Shown: positions 17,196 through 26,283, counted from the stretch's first letter. The stretch: DNA of 64,000 nt from Actinomycetota bacterium (GCA_016871395.1 VFYV01000002.1:62001-126000); one strand, 5' to 3'. Made by a program: numbers and translations. The notes: a model not told the origin generated them from the letters alone.

Positions 17196-17839
17196 CCCAC
17201 GAGTCCGCGAAGCGCATCCTTGATGCCGACGATCGCGCGACCCTGCTCGTCGATGTCGTCGGAGACCGCATCGGTCAGACCGACGAGCACCGTCAAGATG
17301 TAGGCGAACACGACCGCGCGACGTAGTGGGGAGATCTCACCGGTCGAAACACCCACCTCCACCATGTCGGCGAAGAATCGTTCGCGCTGACGAGCCCGCG
17401 GCTCGACCGACTCACGAATCTCGCGGTGTCGACGAACATCCACCCGCACGGCACCGAGGAAGCGCGCCACCGTTCGATCGGTCTTGTTCAGTTCGTGAGC
17501 GACGTCCAGTACCGCCGTGAACTGGTCGATGAAGGTATGGCGATCCCGAATGGCCTCATCGAAGCGCGAGTAGACCAGATCCTGGGTGTAGTCGTGAACC
17601 GCCAGATACAGATCCATTTTGGAGCCGAAATAGTGGTAGAGGGCTGCGGGCGTCACGCCGGACCGGGAGGCGATCTCGCGGTTGGTGGCCATTTCATAAC
17701 CCAGGACCGAGAACGTCTCGCGGGCGATACGCAAGATCACGCGCCGGGTGTCGGCCGAATCGGTGTCCGGAGGCCGTCCGAGCCTCTTGGCCGACTCCCC
17801 CGGCACGACGTGCAACCTCGCGGCCTCGTGTTTCCCCAC
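17192..17839 (-). CDS. TetR family transcriptional regulator
   Basis: A 215 aa TetR-type repressor. The helix-turn-helix is IASRSGVTPAALYHYFGSKMDLYLAVHDY near residues 55-83, preceded by an unusually long basic N-terminal arm (AKRLGRPPD). The ligand domain is all-helical. It is the first gene of the P450 operon and divergent from the acyl-CoA dehydrogenase operon, so it probably controls both. A possible operator (CGAAC-N6-GTTCG) lies 15-30 bases upstream of its start. Confidence 0.9.
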   Translation of the reverse strand: MGKHEAARLHVVPGESAKRLGRPPDTDSADTRRVILRIARETFSVLGYEMATNREIASRSGVTPAALYHYFGSKMDLYLAVHDYTQDLVYSRFDEAIRDRHTFIDQFTAVLDVAHELNKTDRTVARFLGAVRVDVRRHREIRESVEPRARQRERFFADMVEVGVSTGEISPLRRAVVFAYILTVLVGLTDAVSDDIDEQGRAIVGIKDALRGLVG

Positions 17840-17853
17840 GAGACGAGTATGAC

Positions 17854-17869
17854 CGAACCAACCAGTTCG
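17854..17869. promoter_or_regulatory. Possible TetR operator
   Basis: A short inverted repeat, CGAAC and GTTCG separated by six bases, sits just upstream of the TetR gene in the region shared with the divergent acyl-CoA dehydrogenase operon. The arms are short, so chance occurrence is quite possible. Confidence 0.3.
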
Positions 17870-17955
17870 AATCGGGTCGAGCGTCGAGTCCCCACACGGA
17901 CCGAACGCCTCGCCACGGTGCGAGTACCGATGCGGAAGTCAATTACGATGATCTC

Positions 17956-19239
17956 GTGGATGCGTCGACCGATTCCGTCACTCCCCCGTCGCTGGAGGAG
18001 TTCACCAAGACCGCTCGCGAATGGTTGGAGGCCAACGCCGACTACCGCACCGGCGGCAACGACGAGAAGGAATTGGTGTGGGGCGAGGGCGAATTCTCGG
18101 TTTCGGTCTTCCATTCCCTGACCTTCGAAGAGGAGGCTGCCCTTCTCGAGCGAGGCAAAGCCTGGATTCGAAAGAAAGCCGAGCACGGCTACCACGCCAT
18201 CACTGCTCCGGTGAAGTACGGCGGCCTGGGCTACCCACGCGCTTATTCGCGCGCTTTTTCGAAACTCGAGTCGCAGTTCGCCACGCCGACCGGCCACGAG
18301 ACCATCAGCGTCACCGTGGGCTTGATCGCACCAACCATCGATCTCTTCGGAACCCCCGAGCAGAAGGAGCGATTCGTCGCCCGCTTCATGGCCACCGGTG
18401 ATCTGTGCTGCCAGTTGTTCTCCGAGCCCGGCGCCGGTAGTGACTTGGCCTCGCTCGGTTGTCGTGCCGATCGCGACGGTGACGAGTGGGTTCTCAACGG
18501 CCAGAAGGTCTGGAGCTCGGGTGCGCAGTTCAGTGAGTGGGGCGAGTTGATCGCTCGCAGCAACGTCGACGTGGCCAAGCACAAGGGCATGACCGCTTTC
18601 ATCATCCCGATGGATCTTCCCGGCATCGAGATCCGCCCGATCAAGCAGATGAGTGGCGGATCGTCATTCAACGAGGTGTTCTTCAACGACGTGCGCATCC
18701 CGGACTCCTTGCGCCTCGGACCCGAAGGCGAGGGTTGGAAGGTGGCGCTCACCACCCTCGGCTTCGAGCGTGACCACTCGGGCGACGGTGGTGGTGGCAG
18801 CCGCGTCGGAGGATCATGGCGTCAGGTGCTGGCAACCGCGCGGGCCATGGGTGTCACCAGCGACCCGGTACTGCGCCAAGAATTGGCCAAGGCCTACACC
18901 CATTTTCGCGTGGAGGGATTCGTGAACCGTCGCGCCGCCGACATGCGTCGCACCGGCGCACCCCCCGGACCCGAGGGTTCCTTGGGCAAGATCATCTGGA
19001 CCGAGGGTATGACCCGGGTGTCGGATCTCATTTCCCGCATCCTGGGCGCCGCCCTGGTGGCCGACACCCAGGAGTGGGGAACGTTCGCTTGGGGTGAGCA
19101 CGTGCTGGGCGCTCCGGGTTATCGCATCGCCGGTGGCTCGGATGAGACTCAGCGCAACATCATTGGTGAGCGGGTTCTCGGCCTGCCCGGGGAACCGCGC
19201 GTCGACAAGGATCTGGCGTGGAAGGACACTCGTCGCTGA
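17956..19239 (+). CDS. Acyl-CoA dehydrogenase
   Basis: A 427 aa FAD-dependent acyl-CoA dehydrogenase. Signature stretches are QLFSEPGAGSDLASLGCRAD and VLNGQKVWSSGA for flavin and substrate binding, and IAGGSDETQRNIIGERVLGLP near the C-terminus. A catalytic base candidate lies in WTEGMTRV. The start is a GTG at 17956. It opens a plus-strand run leading to the acetoin dehydrogenase-like genes and faces the TetR-P450 operon. It likely introduces a double bond into a branched or cyclic acyl-CoA; specificity is unknown. Confidence 0.9.
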   Translation: MDASTDSVTPPSLEEFTKTAREWLEANADYRTGGNDEKELVWGEGEFSVSVFHSLTFEEEAALLERGKAWIRKKAEHGYHAITAPVKYGGLGYPRAYSRAFSKLESQFATPTGHETISVTVGLIAPTIDLFGTPEQKERFVARFMATGDLCCQLFSEPGAGSDLASLGCRADRDGDEWVLNGQKVWSSGAQFSEWGELIARSNVDVAKHKGMTAFIIPMDLPGIEIRPIKQMSGGSSFNEVFFNDVRIPDSLRLGPEGEGWKVALTTLGFERDHSGDGGGGSRVGGSWRQVLATARAMGVTSDPVLRQELAKAYTHFRVEGFVNRRAADMRRTGAPPGPEGSLGKIIWTEGMTRVSDLISRILGAALVADTQEWGTFAWGEHVLGAPGYRIAGGSDETQRNIIGERVLGLPGEPRVDKDLAWKDTRR

Positions 19240-19264
19240 CGGGGGTCCGCGCCGGAATACACGC

Positions 19265-19281
19265 CGACGGAAAGGCCGTCG
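19265..19281 (+). terminator. Hairpin between ACAD and SDR genes
   Basis: Perfect 6-bp arms CGACGG and CCGTCG enclose AAAGG in the 66-base gap after the acyl-CoA dehydrogenase stop. There is no T-tract. It may attenuate transcription or just stabilise the message end. Confidence 0.3.
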
Positions 19282-19305
19282 CGCAACACACATCCAGGGG
19301 GGAAC

Positions 19306-20061
19306 ATGGATCTCGGACTCAAGGGTAAGAAGGCTCTCGTCACCGGTGCTACCAAAGGCCTTGGTCGCGCCATCGCCGAAACGTTGCTCGCCGAGGGTGC
19401 CTCGGTCGCCATCTGTGCGCGCAACGCCGACGAGGTGGCCGCCGCCGTCGGGGAAATGTCGGCCAAGGGCACTGTCGTCGGTGCCTCGGTGGATGCCGGC
19501 AACACCGAAGCGCTTCAGGCGTGGGTGAACTCCTCGGCCGAGCAGCTCGGCGGCATCGACGTCTACGTTCACAACACGTCAGGCAAGCCGGCGCGCAAGC
19601 TCGAGCAGTGGGTGAACAACTTCAACATCGACTTGATGGCGTTGGTGTACGGCGTCGAGGCCGCCAAAGCCGCGCTGGCCGACGGTGGTGGATCCGTCAT
19701 CAGCATCGGAACCACCGCGACCACCGAGCACTTTGCCAGCGGTTCAGGCAGCTACAGCGCCCTGAAGTCCGCCGTCACGAACTGGACCCTCGGTCAGGCC
19801 CAAGTGCTGGGCGCGCAGGGCATCCGTTGCAACGTCATCTCTCCCGGACCGATCATGGTGCAGGGTGGTGACTGGGACATGATCAAGAACGCCATGCCCC
19901 CGTTCTTCGAGGCCACGGAAAAGGCCCACCCGAGCGGACACATGGGCGAGCCCAGCGACGTCGCCAACGCCGTCGCGTTCCTCGTCAGTGATCGGGCCCG
20001 TCACATCAACGGTGTCAACCTCACCGTCGACGGCGGTTTCCTGAAGCGCGTCGACTTCTGA
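19306..20061 (+). CDS. Short-chain dehydrogenase/reductase (SDR)
   Basis: A 251 aa classical SDR with TGATKGLG, catalytic Y-x3-K in GSGSYSALKSAV, and C-terminal VDGGFLKRVDF. The usual NNAG is HNTSG here. An arginine after beta2 (CARNADE) suggests NADP preference. AGGGGGGAAC precedes the ATG. It lies between the acyl-CoA dehydrogenase and a ThuA-like gene in the same direction, so it probably reduces or oxidises a beta-keto or hydroxyacyl intermediate of that pathway. Confidence 0.9.
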   Translation: MDLGLKGKKALVTGATKGLGRAIAETLLAEGASVAICARNADEVAAAVGEMSAKGTVVGASVDAGNTEALQAWVNSSAEQLGGIDVYVHNTSGKPARKLEQWVNNFNIDLMALVYGVEAAKAALADGGGSVISIGTTATTEHFASGSGSYSALKSAVTNWTLGQAQVLGAQGIRCNVISPGPIMVQGGDWDMIKNAMPPFFEATEKAHPSGHMGEPSDVANAVAFLVSDRARHINGVNLTVDGGFLKRVDF

Positions 20062-20071
20062 GCGACGAGCC

Positions 20072-20842
20072 ATGAGCCAGAGACCGGTGTCGCGTCGGAT
20101 CGAGGTGACCTTGGTTGCCGGTGGCAAGTACCACGACATCGACTTCGCCCGTCGTGAGTTGTTGGGATTGCTCGCCGAACACGACGAGTTCCGGGTGCGG
20201 GTGCAACCCGATTACGAGGACGTGGACGGCATCACATCGGCCGAGATCCTGGTGTCGTACACCTGCGACGTGCGCCCCAGTGAGAACGCTCAACGGGCGG
20301 TGCGGGCGTGGGTGGAGGACGGCGGACGATGGGTCGCTCTTCATGGCACCAACGCCGCGCTCACCCTGGGCGGGCCCCATGGTGTCGAGTCGCCGCGGAT
20401 TTTTCCGCTCTGGGCCGAGACGCTCGGGAGCCAGTTCGTGGCCCACCCACCGATCCAGCCCTACACGGTGTCGGTCTCGGATCCGTCGCATTGGCTGGTT
20501 TCGGGTATCGAATCATTCGACACCGACGACGAGCTGTACCTCAGCGAGTACGCCGACCGCGCCGCTCTGAAGCCCTTACTTCACACCACGTGGCAAGGTC
20601 AGGCCGCCGGTTTCGCCGAGGACGATTGGACCACGGGCGACCCGACTCATCTCGTCATGTATCTGCGCGACCTGGGCCGGGGCGCGATCCTGTACAACAC
20701 CCTCGGTCATTGCCGAGGCCACTACGACATGAAGCCGGTCCTCGACTACTACCCGCGCATCGAGCGGTGCTCGTGGGAGAAGCCCGCATACTACGAATTG
20801 CTTCGACGCTCACTACGGTGGGCGCGCCAACTCGACGCCTGA
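20072..20842 (+). CDS. ThuA-like domain protein
   Basis: A 256 aa ThuA-family protein. Visible family segments are VTLVAGGKYHDIDFARRELL, AEILVSYTCDV, RAWVEDGGRWVALHGTNAAL, and DDELYLSEY followed by RGAILYNTLGHCRGHYDM. It begins ten bases after the SDR stop. Biochemical function of these proteins is largely unknown; a role in sugar-like or keto-acid metabolism is often proposed. The co-occurrence with SDR genes here and at 13190-14041 hints at a shared step in both operons. Confidence 0.75.
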   Translation: MSQRPVSRRIEVTLVAGGKYHDIDFARRELLGLLAEHDEFRVRVQPDYEDVDGITSAEILVSYTCDVRPSENAQRAVRAWVEDGGRWVALHGTNAALTLGGPHGVESPRIFPLWAETLGSQFVAHPPIQPYTVSVSDPSHWLVSGIESFDTDDELYLSEYADRAALKPLLHTTWQGQAAGFAEDDWTTGDPTHLVMYLRDLGRGAILYNTLGHCRGHYDMKPVLDYYPRIERCSWEKPAYYELLRRSLRWARQLDA

Positions 20843-20881
20843 CACGACGACCGACCACCCGAGCAAAAGGACGGACCACTC

Positions 20882-21865
20882 ATGGATCTACCCGTACACG
20901 TGCAACTCGATCTGCACCGACGCATGGTGCGCATCCGCTTGTTCGAGGAGGCGGCCGGTCGACTCGCCGAATCCAATCGGCTACCCGGTTTTCTCCACCT
21001 CTACGTGGGCGAGGAGGCGGTGGCGGCTGGTGTGTGCGGAGCACTGAACGACGACGACCACATCACCTCCACCCACCGTGGCCATGGACATCTGGTGGCC
21101 AAGGGTGGCGACTTCAATCGCATGATGGCCGAACTGATGGGCAAGGCCACCGGCTACTGCAAAGGTAAGGGCGGATCGATGCACATCTCGGACACCTCGC
21201 TTGGCATGTTGGGAGCGAACGGCATCGTGGGAGCCGGATCACCCATCGCCGTCGGCGCGGCCTTCGCGAATCGCTACCGAGGCCGTGGTCAGGTCGCCGT
21301 GGCCTTCTTCGGTGACGGCTCGACCAACATCGGTGCCTTCCACGAGGCCGCCAACATGGCGTGCGCGCTTCACCTCCCGATCGTGTTCGCCTGCGAGAAC
21401 AACGAGTACGGCGAGTTCACCCCGCGCGACAAGACCATGGCGATCACCGACATCGTCGACCGCGCGGCCGGGTACGGGATGCCCGGTGTCATCGTCGACG
21501 GCATGGACGTCATCGCGGTGCACGAAGCCGCCGTGGAGGCGGTCGAGCGTGCGCGCTCCGGTGGTGGACCGTCGCTCATCGAAGCCAAGACGTATCGCTT
21601 CTACAACCACCACGGCGTGCAGAACCTCGGCTTGAAGTACCGCTCCGACGATGAAGTCGCCATGTGGAAGCAACGTGACCCGATCTTCACCCTCGAGGAT
21701 CGCATGATCGAGAACAAGGCGGCCACCCGCGATCAGTTCGACGCCATCTGGGCCGAACTGCGCGCCGGTATCGAGGCAGCCATCGCTTTCGCCGACGAAA
21801 GTCCCTACCCCACCCCCGATCAGATCACGGTCGGCGTGTACACCAGCATGAGCGGCGCGAGCTGA
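20882..21865 (+). CDS. acoA: Acetoin/pyruvate-type dehydrogenase E1 component, alpha subunit
   Basis: A 327 aa thiamine-diphosphate-dependent E1 alpha subunit. The TPP-binding motif is GDGSTNIGAFHEAANMA ending in CENNEYG, and the HRGHGH segment of E1 alpha chains is present. Together with the next gene it forms a heterotetramer that decarboxylates or cleaves a 2-oxo compound or acetoin and passes the acyl group to E2. The presence of acoX downstream favours the acetoin-dehydrogenase type over pyruvate or branched-chain types. AAAGGACGG lies upstream of the ATG. It is coupled to acoB by TGATG. Confidence 0.85.
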   Translation: MDLPVHVQLDLHRRMVRIRLFEEAAGRLAESNRLPGFLHLYVGEEAVAAGVCGALNDDDHITSTHRGHGHLVAKGGDFNRMMAELMGKATGYCKGKGGSMHISDTSLGMLGANGIVGAGSPIAVGAAFANRYRGRGQVAVAFFGDGSTNIGAFHEAANMACALHLPIVFACENNEYGEFTPRDKTMAITDIVDRAAGYGMPGVIVDGMDVIAVHEAAVEAVERARSGGGPSLIEAKTYRFYNHHGVQNLGLKYRSDDEVAMWKQRDPIFTLEDRMIENKAATRDQFDAIWAELRAGIEAAIAFADESPYPTPDQITVGVYTSMSGAS

Positions 21866-22854
21866 TGGCCGACGAACGCAAACTCGCCTACGTGATGGCC
21901 TTCAATGAGGCCGTCAAGCAACAAATGGAAGTGGACTCCAGTGTGTTCTGTGCCGGTGAGGACATCGGAGCATTCGGTGGCGTGTTCGGAACCTTCGGTG
22001 GACTGCAGGCAAAATTCGGCGCCGATCGCGTGGTGGACACCCCCATCAGCGAACAGGCCATCGTCGGACTCGGCGTGGGCGCCGCAGTCACCGGATTGCG
22101 CCCCATCGTAGACCTGATGTTCATGGACTTCATCTGCGTGGCCCTCGACCAGATCGTGAATCAGGCCGCCAAGTTGAAGTACATGTTCGGCGGTGACGCC
22201 GTTCTGCCACTCACCATCACCACCGCCGGAGGGGGCGGTTTGTCGGCGGCCGCGCAACACAGTCAGTCGCTCGAGGCGTTGCTGTGCCACATCCCGGGCC
22301 TGAAGGTGGTCATGCCGTCGAACCCCTACGACATGAAGGGCTTGATGACGGCCTGCATCCAGGAGAACAACCCCACGGTCATGATCAAGCACAAACGTTT
22401 GCTCGGTATGACCGGCCACGTGCCCGAAGAGTCGTACTCCATTCCGCTCGGCAAGGGCAACATCGTGCGTCCGGGCAAGGACGTCACCATCGTGGCCTAC
22501 GCCCGCATGAGCAACGAGGCCCTCATCGCCGCCGAGGAATTGGCCAAGGACGGTATCGACTGCGAGATCATCGACCCCCGTACGCTGCAACCTCTCGACA
22601 CCGACCTCATCATCTCCTCGGTCAAGAAGACGAACCACGCCGTGGTGGTGCACGAGGCGGTGCGCTTCGGAGGACTCGGCGGCGAGATCGCCTCCCAGAT
22701 CCAGGAATTGGCCTTCGACTATCTCGACGCTCCGGTGACGCGCATCGGTGCACCGTTCTCGCCCGTTCCCTTCAGTCCCGCCCTGGAACAGCACTACATC
22801 CCGGATTCCAAGACCATCGTTCAGGGCATCCGCGACGTGATGGCTCGCGTCTGA
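21865..22854 (+). CDS. acoB: Acetoin/pyruvate-type dehydrogenase E1 component, beta subunit
   Basis: A 329 aa transketolase-like E1 beta subunit. Typical features are GEDIGAFGGVFGTFGGL, DTPISEQAIVGLGVGAA, and the C-terminal segment with VVVHEAVRFGGLGGEIAS. Its ATG overlaps the alpha-subunit stop (TGATG), ensuring equal amounts. The pair supplies the thiamine chemistry of the multienzyme complex in the cytoplasm. Confidence 0.88.
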   Translation: MADERKLAYVMAFNEAVKQQMEVDSSVFCAGEDIGAFGGVFGTFGGLQAKFGADRVVDTPISEQAIVGLGVGAAVTGLRPIVDLMFMDFICVALDQIVNQAAKLKYMFGGDAVLPLTITTAGGGGLSAAAQHSQSLEALLCHIPGLKVVMPSNPYDMKGLMTACIQENNPTVMIKHKRLLGMTGHVPEESYSIPLGKGNIVRPGKDVTIVAYARMSNEALIAAEELAKDGIDCEIIDPRTLQPLDTDLIISSVKKTNHAVVVHEAVRFGGLGGEIASQIQELAFDYLDAPVTRIGAPFSPVPFSPALEQHYIPDSKTIVQGIRDVMARV

Positions 22855-22863
22855 TCGACGTCC

Positions 22864-23940
22864 ATGTCCACCGTCGGTATCATCGTCAACCCCAACGCGG
22901 GTAAGGACATTCGCCGATTGGTGACCCCGGCCACCCACACGTCCGACGTCACCAAGGTGGGTATCGTGCGACGCGCCATCATCGCCGCCGCCGAGGCCGG
23001 CGCCACCCGCATCTTGTTGATGCCCGATCGACATCGTCTGGCCGAGCGTGCGGCCAAAGGCCTGGGACTCGACGGAAAAGACGGGCGTTGCTCGGTGGAG
23101 ATGGTGGACGAGCCGCTCAGTGGCTCGCGTTTCGACACCATCGCCGCCGCACGACGTTTCTGGAAAGAGCAAGTCGGAGCCGTGATCGCCCTCGGTGGCG
23201 ACGGCACCTCGCGCGACGTCGCCCTCGGCTGGCCCGACGCGCCTCTGATCGCCATCTCCACCGGCACGAACAACGTGTTTCCCAGTGCCATCGACGGGAC
23301 ATCGGCCGGAGCCGCCGCGGCGTTGGTCGCCGCCGGTCACGTGGATATCACCGTGGTCGCTCGTCGCTCGAAGAGCGTCACCGTGCGCATCGACGACGTC
23401 GTCGTCGACGGTGACGAGGAGCGACCCGTGTCCCGCGACGATCTGGCGTTGGTGGACCTGGCCGTCATCGATGCGCAGTTCGTGGGTGCCCGGGCGGTTC
23501 GCGACCCGAACACGGTGCGCGCCGTCGTTGCTGCGGTCGCCACGCCGGCCAGCACGGGGTTGTCGAGCATCGCCGGTCGCGTGCACCCCGTCGATCGCTG
23601 GGACAACACCGGTGTGCTCATCCGCCTCGGCCCTGGTGCTCGGCGGGTGCGCGTTCCACTGGCACCAGGATCGTTCACCACCCTCGACATCGCCGAGGTG
23701 CGACCCTTGGCCCTCGGCGAGAGTGTCGAGATGGAGGGTAAGTGCGTCCTCGCCTTCGACGGCGAGCGCGACGTGCCCGTGAGCGAGCGCGGACGGGTGA
23801 CGATTCGTGTCGAAAAGAGCGGGCCCTTGCTCATCGACGTGGCCGCCACGCTCGTCATCGCCGCCCGTGAGCGACGCTTCGACGAGAATCGGCCCACGCT
23901 CGACGGCCACGACGCAGACGGAGGCCCCCATGGCCACTGA
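22864..23940 (+). CDS. acoX: AcoX-like protein (ATP-NAD kinase fold)
   Basis: A 358 aa protein with the NAD-kinase/diacylglycerol-kinase motif GGDGTSRD and an N-terminal GIIVNPNAGKDIRRL. Proteins of this kind occur in acetoin catabolic operons as AcoX, whose exact reaction is not settled. It starts nine bases after acoB and its 3' end overlaps the acoC start by 11 bases. Its position inside the complex genes suggests a role in cofactor supply or complex maturation. It is longer than typical NAD kinases at the C-terminus. Confidence 0.75.
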   Translation: MSTVGIIVNPNAGKDIRRLVTPATHTSDVTKVGIVRRAIIAAAEAGATRILLMPDRHRLAERAAKGLGLDGKDGRCSVEMVDEPLSGSRFDTIAAARRFWKEQVGAVIALGGDGTSRDVALGWPDAPLIAISTGTNNVFPSAIDGTSAGAAAALVAAGHVDITVVARRSKSVTVRIDDVVVDGDEERPVSRDDLALVDLAVIDAQFVGARAVRDPNTVRAVVAAVATPASTGLSSIAGRVHPVDRWDNTGVLIRLGPGARRVRVPLAPGSFTTLDIAEVRPLALGESVEMEGKCVLAFDGERDVPVSERGRVTIRVEKSGPLLIDVAATLVIAARERRFDENRPTLDGHDADGGPHGH

Positions 23941-25354
23941 GTTCATCATGCCCAAGCTCGGTCTCACCATGGAGGAGGGCACCATTCTCGAATGGCTCGT
24001 GGAGGACGGCACCGCCATCACCCCCGGTATGGCCGTGTTGCGCATCGAAACCGACAAAGTCGAGAGCGACGTCGAATCCCCCACCGCCGGAATCCTGCAT
24101 CGCACCGCTGGTGTCGGTGACACCTTCGCCTGCGGAGCCACCATCGGCTTCCTTCTGGCCGACGGCGAACAACCCCCGACGGTGACGACACCGGGCAACT
24201 CGGCGCCGGCGGTCGCACCCGTGACCCCACCGCTTGCGACTCCCACCGTGGCGCGCACCTCCTCCGATGGCCGTGCATTCGTCTCACCCAACGCCAAGCG
24301 CGTGGCGCGCGAGTTGGGTATCGACGTCGCCACCGTGGTCGGCACCGGACCCAACGGTCGCGTGGTGGCCGCCGACGTGCACAACGCCCACCAGAACCCC
24401 GGCGCCCGCCGTGCTCCGGCAACCGCGTTGTCCACGGTGGTCCCCATCGTGTCGTCGAACGGACAAGTGTTGGCCACCGCCGCCGCCCGCCAACTCGCCG
24501 AGTTGCTCGGTGTCGACCTGTCGCTCGTCCCCTACGATCCCACCGACGGTCGGGTGACGCGCGACGGTGTGGCCGCCTACGTCCGAGCCCGATTGGCGAC
24601 GTCATCGGCCTCCGTTGCAACTTCCCCGGTGACCAAGTCGGCGCTCGCGCCCGCGACGCAGACGCCGACCTCGGTCAAGAAGATCTCCGGCATGCGGGGA
24701 ACCATCGCCAAGCGCATGAACTCCAGTCTGCAGGAGATGGCGCAACTGACGTTGCACATGGATGCCGACCTCGACGCCGTGGTCGCCGATCGTGAGACAC
24801 GCAAAGCGGAAGGCGGTGCGACCTTGCCCGGCTTCACCGATTACGTCATCGCCGCTTGTGCCCGCGCACTGCGCCTGCACCCCATCGTCAATTCGCAAGT
24901 CACCGACGACGGCATCGCTCTGTTGCCCGACGTGCACGTGAGCATGGCCGTGGCCCTCGACGAGGGACTCATCGTGCCGGTGATCAAGAACACGCTGTCA
25001 CTCGACCTGCCCGCTCTGGCCGACCAGACCAAGCGCCTGTCGACGGCCGCTCGCGAGGGCAAACTGACCCTCGCGGAGCTCGAGGGCGGAACCTTCTCGG
25101 TGAGCACACTCGGGATGTTCGGAGTGGACGGATTCACGCCCATCGTCAACCCGCCCAACACCGCCATCTTGGGTGTCGGGCGCTTGCGCGACGACGTGGT
25201 GCTCGGAGCCAAGGGTAAGCCCACCACGGTCAAGCGCATGACCCTCAGTCTCACCTGGGATCACCGAGTGTTCGATGGTGCTCCGGCAGCTCAGTTCTGC
25301 AAGTCCATCGTCGATCTGTTGTCGGACCCCGCGGCCCTGAACGCCACCCACTGA
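23930..25354 (+). CDS. acoC: Dihydrolipoamide acyltransferase (E2) with two peripheral subunit-binding domains
   Basis: A 474 aa E2 component. The lipoyl domain spans residues ~1-80 with K43 in ETDKVES as the lipoylation site. A first E3-binding domain lies at ~118-152 (SPNAKRVARELGID...GPNGRVVAADV) and a second similar one at ~182-220 (ATAAARQLAELLGVD...PTDGRVTRDGVAAYV). The catalytic domain ends with H445/D449 in DHRVFDG. Two binding domains in one chain are uncommon. No E3 gene follows, so lipoamide dehydrogenase must come from elsewhere. The ATG overlaps acoX by 11 bases. Confidence 0.88.
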   Translation: MATEFIMPKLGLTMEEGTILEWLVEDGTAITPGMAVLRIETDKVESDVESPTAGILHRTAGVGDTFACGATIGFLLADGEQPPTVTTPGNSAPAVAPVTPPLATPTVARTSSDGRAFVSPNAKRVARELGIDVATVVGTGPNGRVVAADVHNAHQNPGARRAPATALSTVVPIVSSNGQVLATAAARQLAELLGVDLSLVPYDPTDGRVTRDGVAAYVRARLATSSASVATSPVTKSALAPATQTPTSVKKISGMRGTIAKRMNSSLQEMAQLTLHMDADLDAVVADRETRKAEGGATLPGFTDYVIAACARALRLHPIVNSQVTDDGIALLPDVHVSMAVALDEGLIVPVIKNTLSLDLPALADQTKRLSTAAREGKLTLAELEGGTFSVSTLGMFGVDGFTPIVNPPNTAILGVGRLRDDVVLGAKGKPTTVKRMTLSLTWDHRVFDGAPAAQFCKSIVDLLSDPAALNATH

Positions 25355-25358
25355 TCGT

Positions 25359-26270
25359 TCAACCGCGGGCGGCCTCGAGCACCGGCAGGAACTTTTCGGG
25401 TATCGACACCCAGTCGTCGGGCGACTGGACCCCGGACCAGAAGTTGTGCTCGAGGCTCAGGTCGGCGAAGCCCGCCTCGCGGGCCGCCATGGCGTCGTTC
25501 ACCAGCGCCGCCATGTTGTCGGTGTCGACCGGGGGGACTCCGTTGGGCGCTTGCACGAAGGAGCGGTAGTACACCTCGAGACCAGCCCGCCCGGCATCGC
25601 GCTGGGCGTCCATCGACGCCACCATCTTGTGCACTCGACCAACCGGTAGTCCGGCTGGATTCCAGGCGTCGAACCATTTTGCCGTGCGCTCGAGACCACG
25701 TGCGGACCACATGCCGCTCAGCAACTTCGGGCGACGGCCCCCGAATGGCTTGGGATTGACACACGACTCGGGCACCTGAAAGAAGTCACCGGAGTATGAC
25801 ACCGGGTCGGCGGACCAACAGGCCAACAACGCGGGAATGAAGTCGTCCATTCGACGACCGCGCTCGGTGATGTCGGTGCCCGAGGCTTCGTGTTCCTCGG
25901 CGCTCCAGCCCACTCCGAGTCCCACGATCAAACGACCCTTCGACATCTGATCGATGGTGGCCAATCTCTGGGCCAACGGAACCGGCCAATGATTGCCCGC
26001 CACCAGGATGCTGGTGCCCAGGTCCACCTTGGAAGTGATGCCAGCCACGAACGCCAGCATCTCGGTGGGCGCCCACACCGACTTGTACTGGTCCGGTGGC
26101 AACATGTCCTTGCCGCCGTATCCGCGCGTCGGAGCGAGGGCGTACATGAAGTGGTCCTGCACCCAAAGACCCGAGTAGCCGAGGGCCTCGGCCCGTCGGG
26201 CGAATTCGGCGACCACCTCCACCGTCACGTGTGGTCCCAACTGGGGCAGACACAGTCCGACGCCCGTCAT
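25359..26270 (-). CDS. LLM class flavin-dependent oxidoreductase
   Basis: A 303 aa luciferase-like monooxygenase/F420-dependent oxidoreductase. The TIM-barrel signs are GVGLCLPQLGPHVT, EALGYSGLWVQDHF, LGTSILVAGNHWPV and KGRLIVGLGVGWSAEE. In actinobacteria such proteins often use F420 rather than FMN. The ATG at 26270 is the natural family start; a longer frame runs back into the nitroreductase gene and is rejected. It is the last gene of a Rieske-nitroreductase-LLM operon, 13 bases after the nitroreductase stop. Confidence 0.85.
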   Translation of the reverse strand: MTGVGLCLPQLGPHVTVEVVAEFARRAEALGYSGLWVQDHFMYALAPTRGYGGKDMLPPDQYKSVWAPTEMLAFVAGITSKVDLGTSILVAGNHWPVPLAQRLATIDQMSKGRLIVGLGVGWSAEEHEASGTDITERGRRMDDFIPALLACWSADPVSYSGDFFQVPESCVNPKPFGGRRPKLLSGMWSARGLERTAKWFDAWNPAGLPVGRVHKMVASMDAQRDAGRAGLEVYYRSFVQAPNGVPPVDTDNMAALVNDAMAAREAGFADLSLEHNFWSGVQSPDDWVSIPEKFLPVLEAARG

Positions 26271-26283
26271 GAGCCTGATCCTC

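Noticed and set aside
21820..24477. Very long open frame (885 codons) on the minus strand opposite acoA-acoC
   Set aside because: It is antisense to four well-supported genes; its translation is low-complexity and lacks motifs. Long shadow frames are normal at this GC content.
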